A stretch of 64,000 bases of DNA. Source: Stenotrophomonas maltophilia. GTDB taxonomy: Bacteria > Pseudomonadota > Gammaproteobacteria > Xanthomonadales > Xanthomonadaceae. The position numbers and the translations under genes are program-made. The stretch's first letter is position 1. Each line of letters begins with the position of its first letter. The DNA is taken from assembly GCA_002364755.1 (NCBI GenBank), contig DEZI01000029.1:1-64000 (forward strand), read 5' to 3'. Positions 53,737-63,212 of this stretch are shown in pieces. Under the pieces are notes generated by a model. That model was not told the origin of the DNA and searched no databases. It saw only the letters and a program-made list of their open reading frames with translations.

Positions 53737-56592
53737 TCAGAAGCGCTGGGTGTACTTCATGTACAGGAAGCGACCCACGTCGAAGCCGCCGTAGTAGGCA
53801 AACGCCGAGTTCGGGGCCGAGTACATCAGCGGACCCTTGTGATCGAACACGTTGTTGGCGCCCAGGGCGATGGTGGCGTCCCACGGTGCCTTGTAGCTCA
53901 CCTGCAGGTCGTGGAAGGTGTTGGAGCCGGTCTTGCGCAGCGGATCAGCCTCGCCGTTGGCGTAGTGGTTCGGCGCATTGCACCAGAACTCGCCGGTGTC
54001 GATGCAGCCTTCCTTCATGCCGGAGTAGTAGCGAGCGGTGTAGTTCACGCCGAAATCGCCGTACTGCCAGTTGACCCCGAGGTTCGAACGCACGCGGAAC
54101 AGGCCGGGTTCACCGACGCGACCGATCATGATGTTGTCGCCGTCGCTGTTCTGACCCTGCTCGTCGTACTTGGCCGTGTAGCTGGTGGTCCAGTCGATGT
54201 TGAACTGACCGATGGCCAGTTCCGGCAGACGGTACTTCACGCCCAGGTCGTAACCTTCGGTTTCCATCTTGCCGAGGTTGGCGGTGCCGTAGGTGATGGC
54301 GCTGACGTGGCCGTCGTCGGCACGGACAACGTCCGCACAACGGGCCGAGTTGCCCAGCACGTAGCAGTCGCGCAGGATGCGGTCGACGCTGTCAGCGATG
54401 ATCATGTCGCTGATTTCGTACTTGTACCAATCCAGCGACAGGTCCAGGCCCTGTACGAACTGCGGGCTCCACACCAGGCCGAAGGTGGTGCTCTTCGAGG
54501 TTTCCGGCTTCAGGTTCGGGTTGGCACCCGAAATGAACTGGTCACCCGACTGGCACGGCAGGGTCGAGCATTCCTTGTTGCCCTGGCCCAGCTGGGTGTA
54601 GCCCACCGGCACGCCCGCGTTGGAGCAGGCAGCATTGCCGTTGACCGAGCCCGGAGCGGTCACGCCGCACGGATCGATGTACGACTCGAAGCTGGAGCTC
54701 AGGCCACCGTACAGATCGTTGATGGTCGGCGCACGGAAGCCCTCGGCGTAGGTGCCGCGGACCAGCAGGCCATCCATCGGACGCCAGGTCAGGCCGAACT
54801 TGCTGTTGGTGGTGCCACCGAAGTTGCTGTAGTCCGAATAACGGCTGGCAACGTTCAGGGTCAGTTCCTTGGCGAAGGCCACGTCGGCCAGCAGCGGCAC
54901 GTTCAGTTCGAGGTAGACCTCGTTCAGATCGTACTCACCACGGGTCGGCTTCTGGCCCAGGCCGGTGGACTGGCCCGACTGCGCGAAGGCGTCCGGCACG
55001 TAGCTGCCTTCTTCCTTGCGGTGCTCGACACCCAGGGCGAAGCCCAGGTCACCGGCCGGCAGGGTCACGATGGAGCCGGCCAGGTTGGCGGTGAAGCTGG
55101 TGGTCTTGGTGATGCCGCGGGTGGTGTAGGTCGGGAACAGGAAGTCCTGCAGCTCCTGGTTCGCCAGCGAACCCTGGCCGTCAACACCGTACGGCAGCAG
55201 CGGGTTCCACGGGCGGCAGTCACCCAGCGCGATCGGGTCGGCAGCGGTACCGCACTGTGCCACGCCGTCACCGTTGATGAAGGACGGGCCCAGCGCCTGC
55301 TTGGCGCCGATCAGGCTCATGTCACCGCGGTTGGTCTTGATCGACTCGTTGCGGTTCCACAGCGCGCCGACGTCCCAGTCGAAGGTCTTGCCTGCGAAGT
55401 CGAAGTAGCCGCTGACGGTCGGCGCGAAGCGCAGGGTCTTCAGCTGGCTGTCGGTGGTGCGCGGCACTTCCCACAGGCGACGGCGGAAGCTGACGTCCTG
55501 GTTGACCGGGTTGAAGGCGCTGCTGCCGCTCAGCGGGGTGCCGAACGAGCTCGACTGGTACGGGTAGCCGGCGATCTGCTGGAAGGTCTGACGCTCGTTG
55601 TAGAGCAGGTCGGTGTTCAGGCTGATCGAATCGGTGAAGTCGTAGGTGCCGTTGATGTAGACGGACTTGCGCTTGACACCGGTCAGCAGGGTCATCTGCT
55701 CGTTGGAGTTGGCGTACTCGTCTTCGGTCAGCTCGTGGTAGTCAGCTGCGTTCGTCGGGTTGCCACCCTGGTTCAGGGTCTGCCACACGGCAGTCTTGGA
55801 GGTGCGCGAGCAGTCGTACTGCAGCGGGTTGCACCAGCTACCGTTCTGGCTGATCGGGCTCCAGTCAGCCGAGGTCGAGTTCGGACCCAGCGCGCCATCG
55901 CGGCTGTACCAACGGTCCTTGGCCCACACCGGATCCTGCTTGTTGTACTCGGCCGACAGGGTCAGGCTGCCACGCTCGCCGCGGGCACCGAGGGTCATCG
56001 AGTAGGTTTCGGTGTCGCCGTCGCCGTTGCCGTACTGGCCAACGTAGACCTGGGCTTCGCCACCGTCGAAGTTCTTGCGGGTGATCACGTTCACGACGCC
56101 GGCGATGGCATCCGAACCGTAGATCGAGGACGCGCCGTCCTTCAGGATCTCGATGCGCTCAACGGCCGACATCGGGATCTGGCTCAGGTCCTGCAGACCC
56201 GAGGTGGTCGCGCCCAGGCGCTTGCCGTTCATCAGCACCAGGGTGCGCTCGGCGCCCAGGTTGCGGATGTCGACGTAGTAGCCGCCGACGTTTTCGCCCG
56301 AAGCCAGGGACTCCGAACGCGAGATTGCCGGCGAACCCGCCGAGGTCAGGTTGTTCAGCACGTCAGCGACGCTCGAGAAGCCCTGCTTTTCCAGGCTTTC
56401 ACGGGTCATCGTCAGGATCGGCTGCTGGGTCTCCATGGCGGCGCCGCGGATGCGCGAACCGGTGACCGAAATACGATCGAGGTCGGTGGTGCCAGAGGCC
56501 GCTTCCTGAGCGGAAGCAAACGCCGGCGTCAGCGCCAGCGCAATGCCGGCCGGCAGGAGGCCGAGCCGCACTGCGGGATTACGGAAGTTCAT
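53737..56592 (-). CDS. TonB-dependent outer-membrane receptor
   Basis: 951 residues. Signal peptide of about 28 residues (LLPAGIALALTPAFASA). The N-terminus DLDRISVTGSRI leads into a plug domain (QPILTMTRESLEKQGFSSVA; ERIEILKDGASSIYGSDAIA) and a large beta-barrel. It ends FLYMKYTQRF, with the C-terminal Phe needed for barrel assembly. GGAGAG upstream sets the start. It is an energy-coupled importer; the substrate is not readable. The AraC gene lies 49 bp upstream on the same strand and is the likely regulator. Confidence 0.93.
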   Translation of the reverse strand: MNFRNPAVRLGLLPAGIALALTPAFASAQEAASGTTDLDRISVTGSRIRGAAMETQQPILTMTRESLEKQGFSSVADVLNNLTSAGSPAISRSESLASGENVGGYYVDIRNLGAERTLVLMNGKRLGATTSGLQDLSQIPMSAVERIEILKDGASSIYGSDAIAGVVNVITRKNFDGGEAQVYVGQYGNGDGDTETYSMTLGARGERGSLTLSAEYNKQDPVWAKDRWYSRDGALGPNSTSADWSPISQNGSWCNPLQYDCSRTSKTAVWQTLNQGGNPTNAADYHELTEDEYANSNEQMTLLTGVKRKSVYINGTYDFTDSISLNTDLLYNERQTFQQIAGYPYQSSSFGTPLSGSSAFNPVNQDVSFRRRLWEVPRTTDSQLKTLRFAPTVSGYFDFAGKTFDWDVGALWNRNESIKTNRGDMSLIGAKQALGPSFINGDGVAQCGTAADPIALGDCRPWNPLLPYGVDGQGSLANQELQDFLFPTYTTRGITKTTSFTANLAGSIVTLPAGDLGFALGVEHRKEEGSYVPDAFAQSGQSTGLGQKPTRGEYDLNEVYLELNVPLLADVAFAKELTLNVASRYSDYSNFGGTTNSKFGLTWRPMDGLLVRGTYAEGFRAPTINDLYGGLSSSFESYIDPCGVTAPGSVNGNAACSNAGVPVGYTQLGQGNKECSTLPCQSGDQFISGANPNLKPETSKSTTFGLVWSPQFVQGLDLSLDWYKYEISDMIIADSVDRILRDCYVLGNSARCADVVRADDGHVSAITYGTANLGKMETEGYDLGVKYRLPELAIGQFNIDWTTSYTAKYDEQGQNSDGDNIMIGRVGEPGLFRVRSNLGVNWQYGDFGVNYTARYYSGMKEGCIDTGEFWCNAPNHYANGEADPLRKTGSNTFHDLQVSYKAPWDATIALGANNVFDHKGPLMYSAPNSAFAYYGGFDVGRFLYMKYTQRF

Positions 56593-56641
56593 CAATCTCT
56601 CCAAGGTACGTGTTAGCAGCGTGTTAAAACACCCCAGCACG

Positions 56642-57541
56642 TTACGATTGCGTTGCAGCGCTGTATTTGCGCGACACACCCGGAGACTTTGCCGATTGTG
56701 GCGGAAGCTTCTCGCCGTTTTCACGAAAACGCGAAGCGGAGGTGCCATAGCGCGCACGGAAGGCCCGGGCGAAGCTGCAGCAGTTGTCGAAGCCACTGGC
56801 CGCCGCCACTTCGCCAACCATCATGTCGGTGTCGCGCAGCAGATCCGCCGCACGTTCAAGGCGAAGGCGCGCCGACAGCGACTGCGGGCTTTCCTCGTAC
56901 AGGCTCTGGAAGGTCTTGGAGAGATACCAGCTGGAGAAGTTGGTCAGCTCGGCCAGTTCGCCGATGCGCACCACGCGGTGGCTGTTGCCTTCCAGGTACA
57001 GGCGGGCGCGCTGCATGCGGCCGAACACCTGGCGCTTGCGGCTGCGCGAGCGGCCCGGGCAGCGCTGCACGTTGTCGGCCAGGCTGCGCTGCAGGCCGGC
57101 CAGGTGCAGCAGCAGCGGGCGCAGCGACGGCGCCGGCAGGCCATTGGCCAGCGCCTCACGCCACAGGCGCAGACCGACGCGGGCGTCGCTGCGGCTCATC
57201 CGGCCACGGCCGGCGTAGAGACCACAGTCGGCCATCTCGGCCAGCACCCGCAGCGCCTCGGGGTTCAGGCTCAGGCCCACGCACAGGCCATTGCGGCCGG
57301 CCTGCACCAGCGGGCGCGATTCCTTCTCGAACGCGATCCACTCGCCCTGGCGCAGCCGGAACCGGCCTTCCTTCGCTTCCACCCAGGAGGTGCCACGCAC
57401 CTGCATCCACACGGTGAAGTTGACGCCGGCGGTCTGCAGGCTGCCCAGGCGGGCAACGCCCAGGCAGGTCGGGGCGACATCGTCGACAGCCTTGTCGAGG
57501 CACACGGTTTGGCCGCGATCGGCCAGGGAGAGTTGACGCAT
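56642..57541 (-). CDS. AraC family transcriptional regulator
   Basis: 299 residues. The C-terminal HTH pair covers about 190-290 (ELAELTNFSSWYLSKTFQSL, then MVGEVAAASGFDNCCSFARA followed by FRARYGTSASRFRE), the AraC/XylS signature. The N-terminal half is a ligand-type cupin-like region. It lies upstream of the TonB-receptor gene on the same strand and downstream of the membrane-anchored regulator, so it likely controls the receptor. The effector is unknown. Confidence 0.9.
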   Translation of the reverse strand: MRQLSLADRGQTVCLDKAVDDVAPTCLGVARLGSLQTAGVNFTVWMQVRGTSWVEAKEGRFRLRQGEWIAFEKESRPLVQAGRNGLCVGLSLNPEALRVLAEMADCGLYAGRGRMSRSDARVGLRLWREALANGLPAPSLRPLLLHLAGLQRSLADNVQRCPGRSRSRKRQVFGRMQRARLYLEGNSHRVVRIGELAELTNFSSWYLSKTFQSLYEESPQSLSARLRLERAADLLRDTDMMVGEVAAASGFDNCCSFARAFRARYGTSASRFRENGEKLPPQSAKSPGVSRKYSAATQS

Positions 57542-57656
57542 GAGGGCACCACGGATTTGCCAAGTACAGGCCACCGTTTTGCCCAATCAGGCGCTTCCGC
57601 GTCAGGAAAGTCTGACGAGATCGCCACGAATTCGCGACGAGATCGTCACGAAGAAA

Positions 57657-59969
57657 TTACGAAGGCCCATTGTCGTTGAAAATCAGCAACTTGCTGAAGG
57701 CCGGAAACAGCGGCGGCGCCGCCTTGGGGAGGCGCATGACGCCGATGTCGGCCCCGTCGGTGACGGCCAGGGCCAGGTACAGGTCGTTCCCATCAGCGCT
57801 GGCGCTCAGGCCGTTGCCGGCACTGAGCCGCTGTGCATCGAGGCAGCGCTCCGGCTGCTCCTGATTGCCGCGCAGGCGCACCAGGGTGGTGGCGCAGGCA
57901 TTGCTGGTGCCGAGGTAATCCACGGCGCCCTGCCCAGCCACGGTCCAGGTCCGGTAGCGCCAGCGGCTGGGCCGGTCCTGGCTGATCTGCTGGACACTGG
58001 CCTGGTCCAGGGCCGGATCGATGGACCACAGCCCACTGGCCGCCAGCCGGGTGAACACCACCCGCCCGCCGCTGCGGTCGAAACGCGCCTGGGAAACGCC
58101 TTCCACGCTGGCCAGGCGGCGCCACGGCTGGCTGCTGCGGTCGAACAGGCTCAGGCGGGTGTGCTGGTCCGCGTCGCGCTCAAGCACCAGCAGCTGGTCC
58201 GGGTCCGCCCCGTACAGCACCTGCAGTGGTTGCTCGACCGGCACCGGCAGCAGCTGCAGCCGCTCGTCACGGGGCGCGATCTCATAGACCACCGCCTTGC
58301 CGTGGTCATCGCGGCCTACCACCAGCACCTGGCGGCTGTCTTCTGACCAGTCCGGGGCCTGCCGGGCTTCCGGGCGCAGGCCCTCGATCGGCCGCAACGA
58401 ATCGGGCCGCTGCAGGTCGGCCCACCACAGCGCGAAGCTGCCGGAGCGGTCGGAGCTGAAGACCAGCTGGTGGCCATCGGGGGCCAGCATCGGCTGGGCG
58501 TCACGACCGCTGGAAGCGAACAAGCGCTCGCTGCCACCGGTCGACGGCATCCTGAAGACACCGAACTGGGCACGCCGATGGACGAAGGCGAGCATGTCGC
58601 CGCGGCGCGACACCGCCGGCCACTGCGCATCATCCAGGCCTGCGTCACGCAGGGTGCGCCGTGCCACGTCCAGATAGTACAGACGGGCTTCGCTGTCGAC
58701 GCGGCGACCGAACACAATGGTGCGGCCATCGCTGAGCCAGGCCCAGCCACGCAGCTCGGCCGATTCATTGGTCAGCTGTTCGGGCGTGCCGCCCGTGGCC
58801 GGCACGCGCCACAGATCGCCCAGCTGAGGATTACGCACGAACACCAGCCAGCGGCCATCGGGCGAATAGCGCGGCGCATAGTCGAAATCGTCCTCGTCCA
58901 CCGCGTAGTCGATCGCCCGCCACTGCCCGGTGGGCAGATCCAGCACGCGGATGCCGCGATGGGCGTAGCGGCCGACCATGCTGCCGAACACCAGGCCACG
59001 GCCGTCCGGCGTCCAGTCGAAGCTCAGCAGTTCGGTGCCATCGCAGCGCGTGGCCTGGCGCAACGCGCCGCCGGTGGCACTGGCCACCAGCACCTGGCAG
59101 CTGCCGTTGGCAGCAAAGCGTGCAAAGGCGATTTCGCGGCCATCCGGTGACCAGGTCGGAAAACGATCATTGGCGCCTTCCGGCGGCGACAGCAGCTGGC
59201 GTGCAGGCGCGTTGCCCGAAGTCTGCACCTTGATCGCGTTGCCGCCCTTGCCGTCCTCGTTCGCGCCTTCATAGGCAACCTGCGAACCGTCCGGCGACAA
59301 CGTGGGATAGGTCTCGAATCCGGCGGTCGCGGTGATCAGGCGATACGGGCGTTCGGGGCTGCCGATCACGCGCGTGCCATCTTCCACTGCCGCATCCACC
59401 GGCGAGCTCACCGGCGACGGACGCCGTACCAGCAACACCGTCAGCACCAGCAACGCCAGCAGCATCGCCACGCCCAGTGCCAGCAGCAGGCGACGACGCC
59501 AGTAGCGCCAGCGACGGCGCGCCGCCGCATTCGCTGCCGGCTGCAGCACTGCCACGGGTTCATCGACGGCGAGCGCTTCGGGCGAAGCCGCGTCTTCCGC
59601 ACCTTCAGGCACGGCATCGGCCAGCACCTGCACCGGCACCAGCAATCGATAGCCGGTCTTGGCGATGGTTTCGATGTAGGTCTGGCCGTTGTCCTGGCCG
59701 GTGCTGAACGCCTTGCGCAGCTGCGTCACGGCCTGGGTCAGCACATCATTGGTCGGCAGCGTATCCGGCCACACTTCCGCGAACAGTTCTTCGCGGGTGA
59801 CCACGCGACCCGGTTGCCGCAGCAGCACGCGCAGCACGCCCAGCGCTTTCGGCGTGAGCCGGCGCGGGCGACGCGCACCCACAACGTCAACCTCGCGCGA
59901 GGACAACGTCACTGTGCAATCGCCGATCCGTATGCGGTCGGCTTCAGGCGGCTGGGTTTCGCTGGTCAT
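57657..59969 (-). CDS. Membrane-anchored winged-helix regulator with a beta-propeller sensor
   Basis: 770 residues. An OmpR/CadC-type winged helix occupies about 10-110 (LTPKALGVLRVLLRQPGRVV; ITKTGYRLLVPV-like end). One transmembrane helix lies at about 165-188 (LLLALGVAMLLALLVLTVLL). The large periplasmic part has TolB/PD40 propeller repeats (ETYPTLSPDGSQVAYEG; FPTWSPDGREIAFAR; APRYSPDGRWLVFVRN). It resembles CadC/ToxR-like one-component regulators, with the propeller in place of the sensor. It lies 115 bp upstream of the AraC gene. Confidence 0.87.
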   Translation of the reverse strand: MTSETQPPEADRIRIGDCTVTLSSREVDVVGARRPRRLTPKALGVLRVLLRQPGRVVTREELFAEVWPDTLPTNDVLTQAVTQLRKAFSTGQDNGQTYIETIAKTGYRLLVPVQVLADAVPEGAEDAASPEALAVDEPVAVLQPAANAAARRRWRYWRRRLLLALGVAMLLALLVLTVLLVRRPSPVSSPVDAAVEDGTRVIGSPERPYRLITATAGFETYPTLSPDGSQVAYEGANEDGKGGNAIKVQTSGNAPARQLLSPPEGANDRFPTWSPDGREIAFARFAANGSCQVLVASATGGALRQATRCDGTELLSFDWTPDGRGLVFGSMVGRYAHRGIRVLDLPTGQWRAIDYAVDEDDFDYAPRYSPDGRWLVFVRNPQLGDLWRVPATGGTPEQLTNESAELRGWAWLSDGRTIVFGRRVDSEARLYYLDVARRTLRDAGLDDAQWPAVSRRGDMLAFVHRRAQFGVFRMPSTGGSERLFASSGRDAQPMLAPDGHQLVFSSDRSGSFALWWADLQRPDSLRPIEGLRPEARQAPDWSEDSRQVLVVGRDDHGKAVVYEIAPRDERLQLLPVPVEQPLQVLYGADPDQLLVLERDADQHTRLSLFDRSSQPWRRLASVEGVSQARFDRSGGRVVFTRLAASGLWSIDPALDQASVQQISQDRPSRWRYRTWTVAGQGAVDYLGTSNACATTLVRLRGNQEQPERCLDAQRLSAGNGLSASADGNDLYLALAVTDGADIGVMRLPKAAPPLFPAFSKLLIFNDNGPS

Positions 59970-60184
59970 GTGTTGCTAAAAGTCTGAAACGGGCCACGGA
60001 GGCAACTGCCAATCGACACGATTCCGTCCGAGGCACAGCGAGAAGCCAGATTCCGCAAAAAGCATCGGCGCATACCGCAAAAAAAACGAAGCGCGCGAAT
60101 ATTAGCCTATGCAGGTTACCTCGCCTACGCGTGGTGGACATCAGGCTCTCTCTCGCCGACGCATTCACATAAGCAGCAACATCA

Positions 60185-60214
60185 TTCGCGCCCCTTTGGG
60201 CGCGAAATTTTTAT
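60185..60214 (+). terminator. Plus-strand intrinsic terminator without an annotated gene
   Basis: TTCGCGCCC/GGGCGCGAA, a 9-bp perfect stem with a CTTT loop, followed by ATTTTTATC on the plus strand. Both neighbouring genes are on the minus strand. It could also end the minus-strand channel gene, but that side has no T tract. The rest of 59970-60184 holds no gene I can support. Confidence 0.6.
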
Positions 60215-60227
60215 CTGGGGTTCATTT

Positions 60228-60899
60228 TCAGAGCCGCCGGATCATGGTCAATCCGACCAGTCGCGAAACCACCAGAGCGACGTACATAACGCCGGAAAAC
60301 TGCTCCAGCATGACCAATGCGCGCGCCTGTGGATGCAGCGGAACGACGTCGCTGAGCCCCACCCCTGACAGCAAGCTGAAGCTCAGATAAAGCAGCTCCA
60401 TCCAAGTGCGCTGCGGACCCTCTCCACTGCCCTGGAAACTGCCCGGATACCACTGCTGGCAGACCGCAAATGCGAACGCGAAGCCCCACGCGAGCAACGT
60501 GAACGTAGCACCAACAGCAAACAGCTCATCGCGGGTGACCTTATGGTCCTGCAGCATGTAGGCGATCAACGCGCCTGCCGTATAGAAATACAGCAGGCTT
60601 TCCAGCAGCTGCGCCGTGGTTCCGAGCGCGGGTCGGTCCAGCAGTGCCGCGGCAATGGAAAACACCACCGACGGAATCGCCAGCAGCAGCGCCAGCCACG
60701 TTCCCAGCGGGCTGCGCTGCACCACCCACAGCGCAAGCCCCAGCACCGCAATGCCGAACCCACCCAAGGCGGCGCGCCCGCCTGCGGTGTCATCCAGTGC
60801 CGGGTACAACATCACCGCGATCAGCTGCGCACCCAGCAACCAGGCCGACGGATGACGGCGGGCGATGGCCAGCCAGCGGGTGGTGATGGCAACGGGCAT
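60228..60899 (-). CDS. Two-TM-type ion channel protein with an unusual filter
   Basis: 223 residues. Several membrane segments include WLLGAQLIAVMLYPAL and LGLALWVVQRSPLGTWLALL. The pore region near the C-terminus reads LSFSLLSGVGLSDVVPLHPQ, so the filter is GVGLSD where K+ channels have TVGYGD (about residues 179-184). A final helix VMYVALVVSRLVGL follows. GGGGAAGAACGCC before the ATG supports the start. The filter change makes K+ selectivity uncertain. Confidence 0.82.
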   Translation of the reverse strand: MPVAITTRWLAIARRHPSAWLLGAQLIAVMLYPALDDTAGGRAALGGFGIAVLGLALWVVQRSPLGTWLALLLAIPSVVFSIAAALLDRPALGTTAQLLESLLYFYTAGALIAYMLQDHKVTRDELFAVGATFTLLAWGFAFAFAVCQQWYPGSFQGSGEGPQRTWMELLYLSFSLLSGVGLSDVVPLHPQARALVMLEQFSGVMYVALVVSRLVGLTMIRRL

Positions 60900-60949
60900 G
60901 GCGTTCTTCCCCTGGGTGATGGCGCGAGGATAGCCGGTGCAGCGTGGAT

Positions 60950-61030
60950 GCGTGGTGGCAGCGCCGGGCCATGCCCGGCGGTTTCCACAGGCCGCTGCGC
61001 TCGCCGGGCATGGCCCGGCGCTTGCGTTGC
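60950..61030. repeat. Two SMAG elements between channel and thiC
   Basis: A forward CAGCGCCGGGCCATGCCCGG and an inverted CCGGGCATGGCCCGGCGCTT copy; the flanks are CAGC and GCTT rather than GTAG/CTAC. Confidence 0.7.
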
Positions 61031-61047
61031 CAACCGGCGGACGGGCG

Positions 61048-62844
61048 CTACCGCTGCCACCCCGCTTCGGCATGGTCACGCACATCCTGGGTGATCTTCA
61101 TCGAGCAGAAGTTCGGGCCGCACATCGAACAGAAGTGCGCCTGCTTGTGCGCAACCTTCGGCAGCGTCTCGTCATGGAACGCCTTCGCTTTTTCCGGGTC
61201 CAGGCCGAGGTTGAACTGGTCTTCCCAGCGGAACTCGAAGCGCGCCTTGCTCAGTGCGTTGTCGCGCACCTGCGCACCCGGGTGGCCCTTGGCCAGGTCT
61301 GCCGCATGCGCGGCGATGCGGTAGGCCATGATGCCGTCGCGCACATCCTGCCGGTTGGGCAGGCCCAGGTGTTCCTTCGGCGTGACGTAGCAGAGCATCG
61401 CCGTGCCGAACCAGCCGATCATCGCCGCGCCGATGGCACTGGTGATGTGGTCGTACCCTGGTGCAATGTCGGTGGTCAGCGGCCCCAGCGTGTAGAACGG
61501 CGCTTCACCACATTCGTGCAGCTGCTTGTCCATGTTTTCCTTGATCAGCTGCATCGGCACGTGCCCGGGGCCTTCGATCATGGTCTGCACGTCGTGCTTC
61601 CAGGCGATCTTCGTCAGTTCGCCCAGCGTCTCCAGTTCACCGAACTGCGCCGCGTCGTTGGCATCGGCGATGCAGCCCGGGCGCAGGCCATCGCCCAGCG
61701 AGAAGGTCACGTCGTAAGCCTTCATGATTTCGCAGATGTCTTCGAAGTGCGTGTAGAGGAAATTCTCCTTGCGGTGCGCCAGGCACCACCTGGCCATGAT
61801 CGAGCCGCCGCGGCTGACGATGCCGGTAACACGCTTGGCCGTGAGTGGCACGTAGCGCAGCAGCACGCCGGCATGGATCGTGAAGTAGTCCACGCCCTGC
61901 TCGGCCTGTTCGATCAGCGTGTCGCGGAAGATTTCCCAGCTCAGCGCTTCGGCACGGCCGTCGACCTTCTCCAGCGCCTGGTAGATCGGCACGGTGCCGA
62001 TCGCCACCGGCGAGTTGCGGATGATCCACTCGCGTGTTTCGTGGATGTGCTTGCCGGTGGACAGGTCCATGACCGTGTCGCCGCCCCAGCGGATGGCCCA
62101 CACCAGCTTCTCCACCTCTTCGGCAATCCCCGAGGACACCGCGCTGTTGCCGATGTTGGCGTTGATCTTGGTGAGGAAGTTGCGGCCGATGATCATCGGC
62201 TCGCTTTCCGGGTGGTTGATGTTGTTGGGCAGCACCGCGCGCCCGCGGGCGATTTCATCGCGCACGAATTCGGGGGTGATGATGTCCTGGATGGCGGCGC
62301 CGAACGACTGCCCTGGATGCTGCTGCAGCAGCGCCGCATCGCGGATCGCCTCGAGCCGCTGGTTCTCACGGATGGCGACGAACTCCATTTCCGGCGTGAT
62401 GATGCCGCGCCGTGCGTAATGCATCTGGGTGACGTTGGCACCGGCACGCGCACGCCGTGGCAGGCTGCGCGCGGGAAAGCGCACGGGGGCGAGCTTCGCA
62501 TCGTGTTCGCGGTCGCGACCGAACGCCGAGCTCAGGCCATCGAGCTGTTCGGTGTCGCCCCGCTCCTCGACCCAACCGCGGCGCAGCGCCGGCAGACCTG
62601 CTGAGAGATCGATCCGCGCCTCCGGGTCGGTGTAGGGGCCGGAGGTGTCGTATACCGTGACCGGCGCGTTGTCGCCGCCGCCGAACAGTGCGGGCGTGCG
62701 GGACAGCACGATTTCGCGCATCGGAACGCGTACGTCGGGGCGCGAGCCCGGCACATGGATCTTGCGCGAACCGGCAATCGGCTGGATCACCGACGTGGAG
62801 AGTTGCTGGGCCTGCTGCTGCAGGGCGGAGAGCTGTGCGTTCAT
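61048..62844 (-). CDS. thiC: Phosphomethylpyrimidine synthase ThiC
   Basis: 598 residues from MNAQLSALQQQAQQL. Family stretches include VYDTSGPYTDPEARIDLSAG, QMHYARRGIITPEMEF and MIEGPGHVPMQLIKENMDKQ. The [4Fe-4S] radical-SAM cysteines lie at the C-terminus (FCSMCGPNFCSMK). It converts aminoimidazole ribotide to HMP phosphate. The frame extends upstream into the riboswitch region and is rejected there. Its TPP riboswitch lies about 100 bp before the start. Confidence 0.96.
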   Translation of the reverse strand: MNAQLSALQQQAQQLSTSVIQPIAGSRKIHVPGSRPDVRVPMREIVLSRTPALFGGGDNAPVTVYDTSGPYTDPEARIDLSAGLPALRRGWVEERGDTEQLDGLSSAFGRDREHDAKLAPVRFPARSLPRRARAGANVTQMHYARRGIITPEMEFVAIRENQRLEAIRDAALLQQHPGQSFGAAIQDIITPEFVRDEIARGRAVLPNNINHPESEPMIIGRNFLTKINANIGNSAVSSGIAEEVEKLVWAIRWGGDTVMDLSTGKHIHETREWIIRNSPVAIGTVPIYQALEKVDGRAEALSWEIFRDTLIEQAEQGVDYFTIHAGVLLRYVPLTAKRVTGIVSRGGSIMARWCLAHRKENFLYTHFEDICEIMKAYDVTFSLGDGLRPGCIADANDAAQFGELETLGELTKIAWKHDVQTMIEGPGHVPMQLIKENMDKQLHECGEAPFYTLGPLTTDIAPGYDHITSAIGAAMIGWFGTAMLCYVTPKEHLGLPNRQDVRDGIMAYRIAAHAADLAKGHPGAQVRDNALSKARFEFRWEDQFNLGLDPEKAKAFHDETLPKVAHKQAHFCSMCGPNFCSMKITQDVRDHAEAGWQR

Positions 62845-62943
62845 CGGGCATCGTCCAGGAAGGGTCAGGGACGAAGCGGCGGCGCACTGCGCACCGCGCC
62901 AGGACGGTCCTTGGGCGGACTCCGGGCACGGCTGCACTGCAAA

Positions 62944-63030
62944 GCTTCCCTACGCCGGTATGAGCCGGATCAGGTTCCAAGGGACTATCTCAACCGCGAC
63001 CACCGGGCCGCGGTACCCCCGCTTCTTGCC
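62944..63030 (-). promoter_or_regulatory. TPP riboswitch (THI box)
   Basis: On the minus strand the THI motifs are in order: GCGGGGGTACC, then TTGAGATAGTCCCTTGGAACC, then TGATCCGGCTCATACCGGCG, ending CGTAGGGAAGC. It lies in the thiC leader. Bound thiamine pyrophosphate would lower thiC expression, by initiation or termination; no clear terminator lies next to it. Confidence 0.9.
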
Positions 63031-63059
63031 GCGCATTAGAGCACGAAGGTGCGGGGAAA

Positions 63060-63099
63060 GGGGCCAGAGCCCCGTTGCGGAGCAACGGGACCCAACCCT
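63060..63099. repeat. Second-type palindrome
   Basis: GGGGCCAGAGCCCCGTTGC paired with GCAACGGGACCCAACCCT. It belongs with the copies at 7074, 27891 and 49306 but has a changed inner stem. It lies between the thiC riboswitch and the BCCT gene. Confidence 0.6.
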
Positions 63100-63212
63100 C
63101 GTTAACGGCACGATGACATTCCGTTCAGTAACGTGATCCGGCGCCGCATGCACGGCCCTCGCTGCAAGCTCTGGCTCGCTCCCCTCACTCGCTTGATCGG
63201 AGAAGCTCCTTC

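Noticed and set aside
53692..56616. 974-residue plus-strand ORF opposite the TonB receptor
   Set aside because: Antisense shadow of a clear receptor gene, caused by high GC; no start signal or domain.
59944..60168. 74-residue minus-strand ORF upstream of the membrane-anchored regulator
   Set aside because: It overlaps the regulator start, has no ribosome site and no recognisable features.
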